Shown here in pieces: positions 1-10,778 of a stretch of 64,000 bases of DNA (its first letter is position 1; each line of letters begins with the position of its first letter). The notes under the pieces were generated by a model. It was not told the DNA's origin, searched no databases, and saw only the letters and a list, made by a program, of their open reading frames with translations. A program made the position numbers and the translations under genes. The DNA is from Phytopythium helicoides. Taxonomy: Eukaryota > Oomycota > Peronosporomycetes > Pythiales > Pythiaceae. The stretch is taken from NCBI GenBank assembly GCA_024867545.1, contig JANFNE010000013.1, forward strand, positions 62,001 through 126,000. Reading direction: 5' to 3'.

Positions 1-939
1 TGGTGCCGGCTGCAGCAGCGACATGACCACGGTCTTGCGGAACGTCTTGGCCAGGCTGCGCTGCGTGCTCACGATGTCGAAGGTGGCGGCGCTGTCCAGG
101 CCCGTGGAGATCTCGTCCAGCATGCAGGCGGCCTTGTTGCCGAACTCCATCTCGCCCGTGGTGACGCGCTTGCGCTCGCCGCCCGAGATGCCGCGCATCA
201 TGGCGTCGCCGACTACTGTGTCGGCACAGCCCTCGAGTCCGAGCTGCTGGAGCACGAGGCCGGGCATGTGCTCGTTCATGGCGCGCGCGGCCTCGAGCGC
301 GCGCTGGTTCTCCTCGGGCGTGCCGTTGCAGAAGTGCTGCGCGAAGGTGCGGTCGGCGAGCGTGGCGCCGCCCGAGAAGGTGTGTGCGAACTCAAGTGTC
401 TCGCGCACGGTGAGCATGGGGTAGTGCGTGTCCCGCTGCGTGACGTAGGACACGAGCTGCGGCAGCTTACGCATGAGGTGCGCCTGCGCCGTGCCGTTGT
501 AGGTCACCTCGCCCTCGAGCACGATGTTCTTGTCCATGGGGAAGCGTCCGCTGAGCACCTTCATGAGCGCCGACTTGCCCGAGCCGGGCTGGCCCAAGAT
601 GAGCGTCATGGAGCCGGGCTTGAGCACGCCGCTGATGCCCTTAAGGATCTGCTTGCGCACCACGGTCTTCTTCTTGCCGCAGCGGCCGTACCTCTTCTTG
701 AGGTGGTTGGCGATCGTGGGCAGCTCGGCCTTGGTGTCGCCCTCATCGGCCACCACCAGGTCGGCGCCGAGCGACAGGTTGGTGAAGCGCACCTCGAGCT
801 GCGGCAGCGCCTGGCCCAGCGCCGCCTCCATGCGCGAGGCCACATGCGCGTGCAGCGCCTGCGGGCCGTGCGCCATCAGCTCGCTGGCCGAGGCGTACGT
901 GATGGCCGGCGACGGCGGCACCGTCGGAGGCTGCTCCAT
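1..939 (-). CDS. PDR-type ABCG transporter, N-terminal half (partial)
   Basis: Reads on the minus strand from the ATG at 939 and is still open at base 1, giving 313 visible codons. The N-terminal cytoplasmic region is followed by the first nucleotide-binding domain: Walker A GQPGSGKS, signature ISGGERKR, Walker B CMLDEI and the STGLDSAATFDI segment typical of pleiotropic-drug-resistance ABCG transporters. These full-size pumps normally have a second NBD and two six-helix membrane domains, which lie outside the window. The family exports lipids, xenobiotics and antifungals across the plasma membrane; the substrate here cannot be told. No intron or frameshift is seen. The start is chosen because it is the first ATG in frame and gives the usual short leader before the NBD. 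The region upstream is pyrimidine-rich. Confidence 0.93.
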   Translation of the reverse strand, partial: MEQPPTVPPSPAITYASASELMAHGPQALHAHVASRMEAALGQALPQLEVRFTNLSLGADLVVADEGDTKAELPTIANHLKKRYGRCGKKKTVVRKQILKGISGVLKPGSMTLILGQPGSGKSALMKVLSGRFPMDKNIVLEGEVTYNGTAQAHLMRKLPQLVSYVTQRDTHYPMLTVRETLEFAHTFSGGATLADRTFAQHFCNGTPEENQRALEAARAMNEHMPGLVLQQLGLEGCADTVVGDAMMRGISGGERKRVTTGEMEFGNKAACMLDEISTGLDSAATFDIVSTQRSLAKTFRKTVVMSLLQPAP

Positions 940-3004
940 GCTCGCGGGTGTCGGGGGCAGCGCGAAAGCGGGAATGGCGACTGCGCGCAACGAGACGAGC
1001 AGGCGGAGACGAACGCGGCGTGTGCGCGAGGGGAGAAACGAGCCTCGGGGTCCTGGAGCCGTCGGGAAAGGAGAGGAGAGGCCGGCGGGCTCACCACATT
1101 GGCCTTGACGTACCACGTGCGACTTGACTTGACTGTGCTGTGTACCGTACATGCGAGCGCTGGATACGCGCGGAAGGAGCTGCTTCGACCCGTCTGCAGA
1201 GGACGACGCCACGACTGCAATACCCTTGCCCTCCCGAGGATGGCGCCGACAGCCACATCAATGCGCTTCTGCGGCGCCGGCTGGACCTGGACGGAGCATC
1301 GCTGAGATTGGCGACAAGGTGCATCGGCTCTGCTTTGGAGTCGCCGAGGTATCACAAATCTGCAGCTGAGAGGTTTCAAGTGGTCCATTTGGGCTGAGGA
1401 TTATCGACATCTCAGTGATATATCAAGCGCCTCGGCCGATTTCAGCTGCACTCGATGCATGAGCAGATGTGCTGGACGGCGTGCGGTACCTCGGTGGTCA
1501 AGCAGACGGGAAGGCTATGGGAGCCGAGAGCGCGCAGCTGCTGGCTGGTGGACCCGGTCGACGGGTGCTCGGTGGACAGAGACGCCTCGCGGATATAACA
1601 GAGCGAGCTGGCTCTGCCTCCCGCAGCGCACACGCGAGCAATTGGTCCCTTCGGACCGCGAGCAAATCCACCGGGCGATCACAGTCAGCGACCGATCGAT
1701 GATGCCCCGTGATGCTTGATGCAGCTCAATCTGTTGCACTTTGCAAGTGAGTTTGGTCACGAAGGCACATCCGACCCAATGTATCGGGTTGAAGCGAGTA
1801 CTATTCGAAACATCTTGGCGTTTGTATGGCATCTTCAACGCTACGGCGAGAAGCCAGTCTGCTGTCACGAACAGTGGGACCACGCGCGTCTGAATCTGAA
1901 CCTGTCATCATACAAATGCCAAGTGTACAATGACAAACATCAGCCCGAATCAGACATTCGAACCGAACACCTCATCAAAAACGACCCAGCGCCGGGGCGA
2001 CCAGGCGACAACGTGACGTGCATTAGCAGCGCTGTCGACACTTGGCGGCGGCGAGGGGAAGTGGGACTCGCTCCGCGCCTTACCAGATGCAGCCGTGCAC
2101 AGCAATGCGGTCTCACTTGGGTTCGAGCAGACGGCGTTGGTGCTGGCGTGGCGGTCATGGCTGCTTCAAACTCTGAGGACGCAAGGAATTGGTGGAGCGT
2201 GCAGGCCCGAGCCGTGATGATGGGCTGTCTGCTGCTCCCGCTCGGCCACGGACGCAGCGCTGGGAGTGATCCGTGACAAGCCGGCGCTGGCGAGGGTCGC
2301 AGCGCCTGTGCACGCTCGACAGGATGAGCGTGGCTCGGACTCACCACCAACTGGTCCGCCGGCTGCTGCCTGGCGTCATCGCTCACGCCGCGGCCCAGTA
2401 ACCCCGCACTCGCCGCAATTGGAGAGCGGCAGGATCGCTCCGGCGCCTTCAACGCTCCTGTGGATGACCGGCGCCTTCAACGCTCCCGTGGATGACCGGA
2501 AGATTGCCAGTCAGGCTGGGCAGCAGAGAGCTGAGCCGAGCCGATCGCGTCTTTCGCGGCGCCTGGTCTGTCTGACCTGAACCCGTGGCACCGACTTTAC
2601 GGCGAGGATGGGCTTCAGTTGTTTTTGGTCAGAAACTGGAGTGCAGTGGTCGAGAAGATGGCATCTCAGAGAAGTAGTCCGAGGACTCACTAGGATACGC
2701 TTGCAGAAAAGCTGGCTGGTATGATAGCAAGCACTTCGATAAGCAAAGCAAGCCGATCACACAGCATAGACAGCATCAAACTTTTGCGATGGAGCAAGCA
2801 TGTGTAGCAGGAACGCTCACGATTTTGGGGATTACTGTGAGGAACGGCGCTCGCCACACAGCCAGCCTCATGGCTCGCGGCGCCTGCAGTGCCTTTACAT
2901 TCCCCTTAGCATCGCTTTACCCGCTCGCAGTGATCCACCATGGATGTCTTCATTGCCGAAATGGATGAGCTTGGACGACGTAAAGGCGCCATGACACGTC
3001 TTCT
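940..3004. other. Intergenic region, no supported gene
   Basis: About 2 kb between the ABC transporter start and the end of the DapA-like gene. Open frames are short, mostly lack ATG starts and resemble no family I know. It contains a 28-bp tandem duplication (2441-2496). It also has one copy of a recurring 16-mer (1814-1829) and an inverted near-copy (1909-1925). Confidence 0.5.
2441..2496. repeat. 28-bp tandem duplication
   Basis: Two adjacent copies, 2441-2468 and 2469-2496, start with CGGCGCCTTCAACGCTC and differ at one base. It lies in noncoding sequence and looks like a recent slippage or duplication event. Confidence 0.8.
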
Positions 3005-4208
3005 CTACAGCAACCCATTCTCGCGAAGCTGCTGCTCAAGGAGTTCTCCGGTTTCTGCTGAGCACTCAGTGAGCGGCCGGCGCACGACGCCGGAGCAGTG
3101 ACCCTGGAGCTCCATGACCTTCTTGATCGGCTGCGGGTTTGGCTCGACAAAGAGCGAGTCGACGAGAAGAACCTGTGCGTTGGTGCAGAGTCGTAGTTAG
3201 CAAGTGAGCTCGAAGTCCAAGATGCCAGGACATGGATACGCGCATTCTTTTGGTGTGCCTCTCGCGCTGCCTTGTAATCTCCACGCTGCACGGCCTTGGT
3301 AATTGCGAGGACGCGCTCGGGAGCTGCAGAAAGCCGATGAGCACCTTCGGTTTACAGCTCAAAGGAGATAACCACGCTCGGACCCCACCTGCGTTCGAGA
3401 GGATGCTCATGACTCCCGTGGCGCCGATCGACATCATTGGCAGCGCCATGTTGTCGCTGCCGGAGATGACGTTGATGTCGCACAGCGCGAGCACGCGCAC
3501 GACGTTGTCGAGCGAAGGCGTCGCATCCTTGAGCGCGACGATACCAGGCAGCTTGAACAGCTCGGCAATGGTCTCAGGGCTCGACAGTCACGCCGGCGCG
3601 ACTCGGGTTGTTGTAGATCATGACGGGCAGTCCGACCTCGGCGACGGCCTTGTAGTGCTCGTAGATACCGCGCTGGCTCGGTCGCGCGTAGTACGGCGGG
3701 ATCACGAGGCACGCGTCTGCTCCGGCGCGCTTGGCCTCCGTCGCGAGCTGCACCGCGTGCTCCGTCGAGTGCGAGCCCGTGCCCGCGATGACCTGGCACG
3801 CGCTTGTCTGTCCACTGCACGACCTTGGCGATGACCTCGAGCCGCTCCTCGGCGCTCACGAGCGTGTTCTCGCCGGTGGAGCCCATCTAGACCGTCAGAA
3901 AACGCCTTGTGAGCAGCTCTTCCACCGCAGTCGGCTGAACTGCGCCATTGCATTACCGGGACGAGCCCGTCGACGCCTGCGGCGATCTGGCGCTCCACGA
4001 TGCGCCGGAGCGCCGCCAAGTCGACGGCCGAGCCGTCAGGCGTGAAGGGCGTGACGAGCGCCGTGTAGACGCCGTGGAACTGCAGCTTGGAGGCGCTGGA
4101 GCTGCTCATGGCGCGGGCGAGCGAGGTGCGAGCGGCGAGCGGCAGCATCGGCAATGGCACAGGCGGCCGGCAGTTGAAGCGGAGCTGCATCGAATCATCC
4201 GCAGCCAT
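3005..4208 (-). CDS. dapA: 4-hydroxy-tetrahydrodipicolinate synthase-like protein (DapA family)
   Basis: A class I aldolase of the DHDPS/NAL family. DapA condenses pyruvate with aspartate semialdehyde in the diaminopimelate route to lysine, which oomycetes use. After a leader rich in R, A and S, possibly mitochondrial, comes the barrel start [10 protein letters not shown]. The GSTGE substrate loop, the catalytic Tyr in YNNPSR and the Schiff-base Lys in IVALKDAT follow, and the protein ends at GLL. Three introns are inferred on the minus strand: 3887-3956 and 3324-3388 (GT..AG) and 3173-3225 (GC..AG, with a CTAAC branch-like sequence). Two extra single bases break the frame, near KRVP and near TVEP. 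All catalytic positions survive on either side, so I favour sequence errors over a pseudogene. A related aldolase such as N-acetylneuraminate lyase is possible. It is divergent from the LMBD2-like gene, 89 bp away. Confidence 0.85.
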
Positions 4209-4297
4209 AATCAATCTCCGATTGGACAAAAGTATCGACCAATCATCACTCGTATCAGACTATCCGATCAGAGGAATCTTTCGACGCCAAAGGTCGC
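4209..4297. promoter_or_regulatory. Shared divergent promoter with CCAAT boxes
   Basis: Only 89 bp separate the DapA-like start (-) from the LMBD2-like start (+). The gap contains ATTGG at 4221-4225 and CCAAT at 4239-4243, one per strand. CCAAT boxes are common activator (NF-Y) sites in eukaryotic promoters; function here is inferred. Confidence 0.5.
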
Positions 4298-6236
4298 ATG
4301 TGGGAGCTGCTCAAAGTGGGCGAGGCGCTGGGCTCGGTGACGCACATGGCGCTGCTGGCGACGCTCGTGCACGTGGGCGCCGTGCTGGCGCTGACCTGGT
4401 GGGTGCTGGCGCGCTTCCGCGACTCGCTCGTGCCGCCGGCGGTGCTGGCGGCGGTGTTCGGGCTCCTGGTCGCTGGGTTTCCTCGGGCTCCTGCTGCTGC
4501 CTATGGACATCACAGCCAACGGGCTGCGTGCGAGCGACCGGCAGACCTTCGGGGAGTACCTAGGCGCCTGGGAGGCGCTCTACTGGCTCACGTTCGCGCT
4601 CAGCTGGCTGCTGCTGCCAATACTGGCCGAGCTGCGGCTCAACGGCGAATTCTCGCTCAAGGCGCGCCTGGTCAGCTCGCTGCGCAACCTTGTGCTGCAC
4701 TGGTCCATCCTCGGCGCGGCGGCCGGGGTCGTTGCGTTCTACTTGGTGTTTGTTAACCGACTGTCGCTACACGGCGTGCTCGGACTGGCGATGGCCAGCG
4801 CCAACACCTACGGACTTCTATGGCTCGTGGCACTGCTGGGCTATGGCCTCGTAGACATCCCGCGATCGTTCTGGATCCTTCGCACACCCGAGAGGAAGCT
4901 GCAACAAATGTACTTTACGGCCGTGCAGCTTCATGAAGAGCGGATGGAGGCGCTGTTTCTCTACGACGAAGTGCAGAGCGACGTCGCGAGCTGCTACCAG
5001 CGCATTCTCCAAGCGGAGAGCGATGCCATCATCCTCACGAGCGACATGCAGCACACCAAAACGTGTCTAGACCAGGTTGTAGCGATGATTGATGGTCGCA
5101 AGCAAGTCTCCTCGAATGGCTCGGAGCAAAGGAGACCGAGCAGTGTCTCGGAGAAGAAACGAGCCCCCAGCGTCAATGCCATGAGCACCGCAGCAAAAGC
5201 GAAGCGCGCTTTCGGACTAAGCGCGAGAAGCTTGTCCGCGCCAACAGTATCGGAAGTTGTCGCTCTTCACCGACGGGTGCGCACATCCCAGCTGGAACTT
5301 CGTCGTTGCGAGCAGGCGTGGATCGACCTCTGTGTTCGTGTCGAGAAGCTTCGCGATCACCTGGCGAAGCGCGATCTGCCTGCATCTTGCCTATTCCCTG
5401 ATTCTTCAGCCATCAACCGCCTCCGAAACGCTGTCATTGGATTCCGGTTCCGCATTCACACGCTTGTGACCGAGCCAGTGTCAATTGGGTGTGCAGGGCT
5501 CACTGGGATTGCGTCTCTCTGCATTCTTTGGGGAGAGGCCACAATGGGCTGGAATATGCCGTCGGTGTCTTTGTTCCGATGGATCATCGCCCACGAGCGA
5601 ACAGATTCTGGTGACGATGACAGAAGTGCAACTGCCGCAGAGCTGGTTGCATTGTTACTTCTTCTCTACATGGTTGTGTGCGCCTACTCCAGCCTGTTCA
5701 AGCTGCGCTGGTTTGGCAAGTACGCGCTGGTTGCACACGGAAACTCGACTGAGCTGTGCCTGCTCAAGACATCTACTTTGCTCTGCCGCCTGCAGTTTTC
5801 TCTCGCATACAACGTTTTGCTGATGCTCAACGACACCGAGCTGACTGATCGGACTGCGTTTCATGCCTTGTTCGACCGAATGCACGTTGTGCATGTGTTT
5901 GGGCAGAGCTTCTCCGTGTACGCCCCCATCGTATTGGTGGTACTTGTGGGGCTGACTCTTAGCAACGCGTATGCTCGAGTAATGGCGTCTCTCGGACTCG
6001 AACAATACGAGCAGCTCGCCGGTGGCAGCGATGCGGCCACAAAGGCGCAGGCAATAGCCAAAGGCGAGCAACTCGTGCAGAAGGCGCTCGAGCGCCATCG
6101 CGCGCTCATCTCGAGGCAGAAGCGCGCGTACGACGGCGACGCGTCCAGAGTCTACGGATACGCGCCAACCACAACGGTCGCGCAGTCGCTGCTTGCTGAC
6201 GACGACCACGAGGCGCGCGAGGACGCGCTAGTGTAG
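4298..6236 (+). CDS. LMBR1-domain (LMBD2-like) multi-pass membrane protein
   Basis: A predicted multi-pass membrane protein of the LMBR1/LMBRD2 family. N-terminal helices run to LLLLPMDIT, and the family segment ALLGYGLVDIPRSFW falls in the first third. A central cytosolic stretch with coiled-coil character and basic, serine-rich linkers follows, then several C-terminal membrane spans (around ELVALLLLLYMVVCAY and VYAPIVLVVLVG). The C-terminal tail is charged. Family members lie in plasma or internal membranes; LMBRD2 is linked to receptor signalling in animals, but a role here cannot be assigned. One extra G near 4453 splits the frame; removing it joins VLAAVFG to SWSLGFLG. No introns are seen. 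Stop TAG is at 6234-6236. Confidence 0.85.
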
Positions 6237-6475
6237 GGCTGTGTGGGCTTCGTGCATCGACATGCATTCCTAGTGAGAAGTTGCCTTTTTGTGTTTTTCA
6301 CACCAACAGACGAGTTGCGGCAGAGAGGTGTGCATTTGCATTGCGATTCTTGCCGTCCATTACCACTGGGCGCGTGGCCAGTTCCTGGAGGTACCGCAGA
6401 GCGCGAGGAGCTCCGTTCCCTCCCCTCCCTCCTCGCACATCCAAGCGGCGTGGCTTCTTCTCGCGACAGTTGCGA

Positions 6476-8058
6476 ATGGACCATTGGCGCAGCAATCCGA
6501 GCGGCAGCGGGTCGACCAACGCGTTCTTTGTGGGCTCGAGCAGCCAGCGCACGCAGTACGGCGTGGACGATGACACAACCTACTATTACTACCCGCCCAG
6601 CGGCATGGGGCCGTACCTGTCGTCTTCCATCGAGCAGCGCACGGCGCCCAAGCCCAAACGCTCGCCGTGCTTCAACCGCACGCTGCCGTTTGTGGGAGGT
6701 GCGAGACTGGTTGCTGCATACCTTCTCACAAGATTCACTCAAGTTTTGACTCCTTTCTGCTCACGTTCGTGCAGTGGTCATCCTGATCGTTGGTATTGTG
6801 GTGGTTTCCGTGACGCTACATGGTGGCTGGGGGTAGCGACAGCTCCACGGGCGACTCGGCGAGCAGCTCCAACTCAACTATCAGTGATAGTACCAGCACT
6901 GTTAGCAGTAGTAGCAGCAGGTGACGGATCGGTTGGTGTCGTGGGCTCTTCTTCGTCGTCATCCTGCTCGGCTGTCGCGCCAAACGAGCGAACAGTAGTG
7001 TTCTGGCAGAGTGAAGTGGCCGGGTGCGATCAACTTCCAGACGGGGTCACACACGTTGTGTGGGGATTCGCGCTTGTGGCCGACGGAGAAATCGTGCCAG
7101 CATTTCAAGGTGCGGATGCCACGCTAATCACCTGTGTCAAGATGTTGCGAGCGTAAGTGCATAATTTCTAGATCTAGTACTTGAAGCATACCTTGCACTA
7201 ACAAGCTTGCTGGCGCGAATGTTTGGGCAAAGCAGTCGGTGCATACAGTCAATTGGTGGTATTGGCGGAGCGACCAACAACGAAAAATATGTCGATAGTG
7301 TCGGACTTTGATCTCTTCGCACAGTCAGCCTGTCGCAATCGTCGAAAAGTACGGTTTCGATGGTCTCGACCTCGATGATGAGACTGTCGGCGACGAATTC
7401 AACTCCACCCGCGTTGTGGAGACATTGCGAGTGACAAGATCGGCTCTGGACAAAGTGAACCCAAGTTTCATTCTAACTTATGACGCGTATTTCTTCGAAG
7501 GCCAGCCCTCTTTTTGCGAAGATCCCAAGCACACGACGTATTCTCGGTGTTTCCCCACGGGAGTACTTTCGTATGTGGATTGGATCAACATTATGGCGTA
7601 CAATGCTGCGCAAAACGAGACCGAAGCTGAAGCCATTTACGCCGCCGCACTTTCAACCACGTTTGTGGCCTGGGAAGAGCAGTTGGGCGGGAACTTCTCT
7701 CTCGCTACAATCGGCGTGTGTGTCACCAGCAACTGCGCGTTTGGGCCAGGTCCCAACGCCACAATCATCAGTGAGTGGGAGCAGTTTGCGCGACGGTCTA
7801 CTTCAGGGATCTGGGAGTAGTGGAAGTTCGATGGGAGGTGGTATGATGGTTTTTGCTGCCTCAGGAGAGATAGCAGATGATTTCCAGTCACTCGCAGCGT
7901 GCTTGTTTCATGAATGGGATATTCAACCCGTGAGTAAATGCATTAGACGATCACTAAGACATGCTGCCGTTCACATGAATCATTTACCAACTATCAACGC
8001 CTCAAAACACGAATCTTTATCAATCCCAGTCATTGGTACCACCCGTTTGCCGACTTGA
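6476..8058 (+). CDS. Type II membrane-anchored GH18 (chitinase-like) protein
   Basis: The N-terminal tail of about 75 residues is cytosolic and contains YYYYPPSG. It is followed by one hydrophobic span (VVILIVGIVVVSVTL), then a Ser/Thr-rich linker and a glycoside hydrolase family 18 barrel. GH18 signs are SIGGIGGATNN, the catalytic DxxDxDxE motif read as DGLDLDDE (7359-7382) and the WINIMAYN strand. Such enzymes cleave chitin-type beta-1,4-GlcNAc chains, so wall remodelling at the cell surface is plausible. An intron lies at about 6699-6772 and another at about 7155-7208. Frameshifts occur near 6830, 6920, 7300 and 7815. The 3' end is uncertain: a donor-like GTGAGTAAA follows DIQP near 7930, otherwise the frame runs to 8058. 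Confidence 0.8.
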
Positions 8059-8796
8059 CATGCCCGACATTGCTGACGCCGCACTTAAATGAGTGGATGA
8101 GTTGCGCTCTGGGTCGAAAGTCTAGCGCTGAGCTTGCGACCGATGGAAGTGCAACAGCACCCACAGTCGCTGCAGCTCGAACTCGTCGAGGCTTTCGGTC
8201 GAAATATAAATCGATGGCGATGGCCAAGATGACAGCCATACCAAGGGCTACGAGGTGGAACAATGTGCGGTATTGCCGTTCTTCCACCACAAGCCAAGCT
8301 GACACGAGGTGGCTGGGCTCGGGTCTGCACCAGTTGTCGCTGTCTTCTCCGCTAACTTGCTCCAAAGAAACGCAAGGTACAACAAGGGAAGGTGTTCGGG
8401 GACACTGTTGACCGTTAAGCACTTCGTGCTCGGTCTGATCCAATGTGTAGTGAGTGTGGATACCGAAAAGTTCAGCAGTGTAAGCTTCATGAATGAACTG
8501 ATGCCGCTTCAATGTTGGATGGGGGATTGCATGCGCGCTGGAAACGCTTAGTGGCCCTACAGACCAAATCGATGCATTCGACGCAGCCAGTGAAACCTGC
8601 CTTTCTCTCTAAGCTTGACGGTGTCGGCGGCACAGAGAGTAGTTGTGGTGAGTTTTCGAGGAGAGCAGGATGATGCTGAAGTCGCATCAATGTTTGAGTG
8701 GAACGAGGACACCGTAGATATTCGTACTGGCATTGAAAGAGCTGCAGTTGCTGGTAGCGCAGCCTGACAACTCGTATACTGAGCGAGGAACTGCAA
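8030..8796 (-). pseudogene. Receptor-kinase ectodomain remnant with TM (copy A)
   Basis: The minus strand encodes the C-terminal half of the eight-cysteine ectodomain found in copies C and D. It has the C-x9-C pair in CPRTPSLVVPC, then NWC and a following tryptophan. A hydrophobic span (LVALGMAVILAIAIDLY) and a basic stop-transfer FDRKPRR follow. The upstream part (to about 8796) is broken into frames and no kinase follows; the 3' end runs into the tail of the GH18 gene. It is probably a decayed or badly sequenced paralog of copy B, which lies directly upstream on the same strand. Confidence 0.6.
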
Positions 8797-8835
8797 TGTC
8801 AGCCATTCGAAGTCCGCACCGGACCCACACTGGCA

Positions 8836-10070
8836 CTAGTAGAGGCTTTTCGTCGGCATCAGTGGCGAGAACGTAGCCAGAGTCCCACAGTAGAGCAAGC
8901 CGCAGCAGACCCGAGAGCTGTCCAAAGTTAATTTGAATGGCTGGAGCCGATTGTTGACCTCTTCAGGAAGCTTGACGGACTTGCTGAGATCGAAGTCGAG
9001 TCCAGAGTCGAGTTCATGCAGTCGAAAGTACTCTCGAGCGAGATCAGCGGACGTGGATATTGGGTCATTGCCGCTAGACCCAGTTCTCCACAAGGAAGTG
9101 AGACTAGTGCTTACATCCTGGGCTGCTGGATCTGGAACTGAAATACCTGTTGTACCCAGCATCATATTAGGGAGGGCAGCTTCCCGTGGTATCGTTATGG
9201 TCTCCATTTCTAGTATGACCGCCCCACTGCTGTCTCCAATCGACCGTGAAGCTGATTCAGATCCGCCGGTAATTGTTTGGCGTGCTTGGTGCTCCTGAAC
9301 CCATCGATTCAAGAGCTCGGATGGTTCTGGAAGGCACCATTTATCATTATCCCATGCGTCTGTTTCGAGAACTGCGCAGGTGACGAGCGTGGAAGCTGAG
9401 CATGCTCCTTTTGAAGATCGACGACATCGCTCTTCCGCCGAATCAAAGAGAATGACCGGAATTTCGTTTGAGTCCTGCTCATCAACCAAAGAGATCTTGC
9501 TCATGTGAGGCTGAAGCTCGTTCACAGTCCACTTTCTGTCGAGCTTTTCATCATTCCATAACCGAATGCCGACGCCGTTCAACGATGACAGTCTTGAGAG
9601 CTCGTGACTTCTCACTGCGCACTTACTAGTTGCAGCCAGTTTGCGGTAATAACACAATCTCGAAGTAGACGATGCATCTGGATCGAGTCTGCACCCCTTG
9701 TTTTCAATGTCTTGCTCTGAAAGCGTGACGGACGCCATGGGTGTCCCACAACTCGTGAAAATCTGAACAAATTGTTCATTCTTGTCCGAGTCCGTGGAGG
9801 ACAGCCGCCCAGATTCCCAAACAAGTGCACGCTGGAGCAGTCCAGGAGCGTCGTCGAATTCCAATTCGTGTGAATCCAACAAAGCCGAGATTGCCGAGGA
9901 CAATACGATGTGAGTCGGATCATTGAATGAAGCCAATCTATTGCCGTGCAGGTGGTGATTATAGTAGAACGCGGTGACATCCACGCCGTGAGGCAGCGGC
10001 AGCGCGGACTCGTCAAGCATGCCGAGCGCCGAGAACAGCGACCACGACCAGCGTGAAGTGGTGACAATGC
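8836..10070 (-). CDS. Receptor-type ectodomain protein without kinase (copy B)
   Basis: A long minus-strand frame homologous to the ectodomain of receptor kinases C and D. It has LLQRALVWESG, VQIFTSCGTPM, internal cysteines and the distal cluster ending DNDKWC followed by a tryptophan. Where C and D have a transmembrane helix, this frame continues in soluble, Ser/Thr-rich sequence and stops at 8836. There is therefore no visible membrane anchor and no kinase. The start is unclear: no good in-frame ATG precedes the conserved part. A neighbouring frame encodes a signal-peptide-like FTLVVVAVLGARHA at about 10015-10060, so one indel may hide the true start. It may be a secreted decoy-like protein, or a truncated receptor. 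The ligand is unknown. Confidence 0.6.
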
Positions 10071-10198
10071 AACGCAGTATTAATAGACGCAAGGGGCAAG
10101 CGGAAATAGCGGGCTTCGAGCTGATGCGTGGCAAACAGAAGCCTCGAACGATGCCCCTGCACCAGTGTCTGACCAATGAAACGCAACTCACCAAAAAG

Positions 10199-10505
10199 CA
10201 TCAACTTGGACAGGACCAACGTTACTTCGTTTCCATCTTGGATTGATGAGTGGCTGACGTTTCCAGGGCCACTTACCTTCTCGGAGCGGTTTTCGGCTGC
10301 TGGATCCGCCTACTGTGCAGATCGCGATCGGATCTTTGCAGGAGAGCAGTTCGCTTTCTCGACACCCTCGACCGCTGAACGCTCTCGACTGCAAGATGCT
10401 TCTAGAGACAACTGGGACTATTTGAAGCGCGGAGTGGCATGCACGCCAACGATAATGTATCGTTATCCGCTGGGCCTGGAGGACCTCTTTAGCCGAGCTT
10501 CCTGA
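10199..10505 (+). pseudogene. C-terminal fragment of an LRR/TM family gene (copy F1)
   Basis: About 100 codons match the last part of the full-length copy at 50388-52498: a last LRR-like unit (INLDRTNVTS), the signature FPSWIDEWLTFPG, SAYCADRDRIFAGEQ and the ending YPLGLEDLF. No membrane region precedes it. It starts abruptly next to the 5' end of ectodomain gene B on the other strand, so it is a truncated duplicate. Confidence 0.8.
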
Positions 10506-10778
10506 ATGTCAGAGTTAGTTGAGATGGCTGGAGAGAATGAAATGAAAACGTCGGAATGGGCAATGATGCACACGTCGCAGGAGCACGTTGAAGCGGGGAC
10601 GTTATGCTGTTTTTCGTATGGCATACTCGCTCCAAGTCGGGTCCGACAGCGCTGATGCGTTATTGAACTTGCCATCGCGCCAATCAGCGCTCCTCTCTCC
10701 TTGATTACCGCCAATCCGCGGCCGCGCTTTAAACGGCAACTTTGCTCGGCCCATTCCGCCTTCCGACCGCTGGCAGGC

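Noticed and set aside
268..1305. A 345-codon open frame on the plus strand
   Set aside because: It covers the antisense strand of the ABC transporter NBD and starts with GTG; the opposite strand has all ABC motifs.
1716..2276. A 186-codon frame in the 5' intergenic region
   Set aside because: No family similarity, biased composition only, and opposite-strand frames are equally long.
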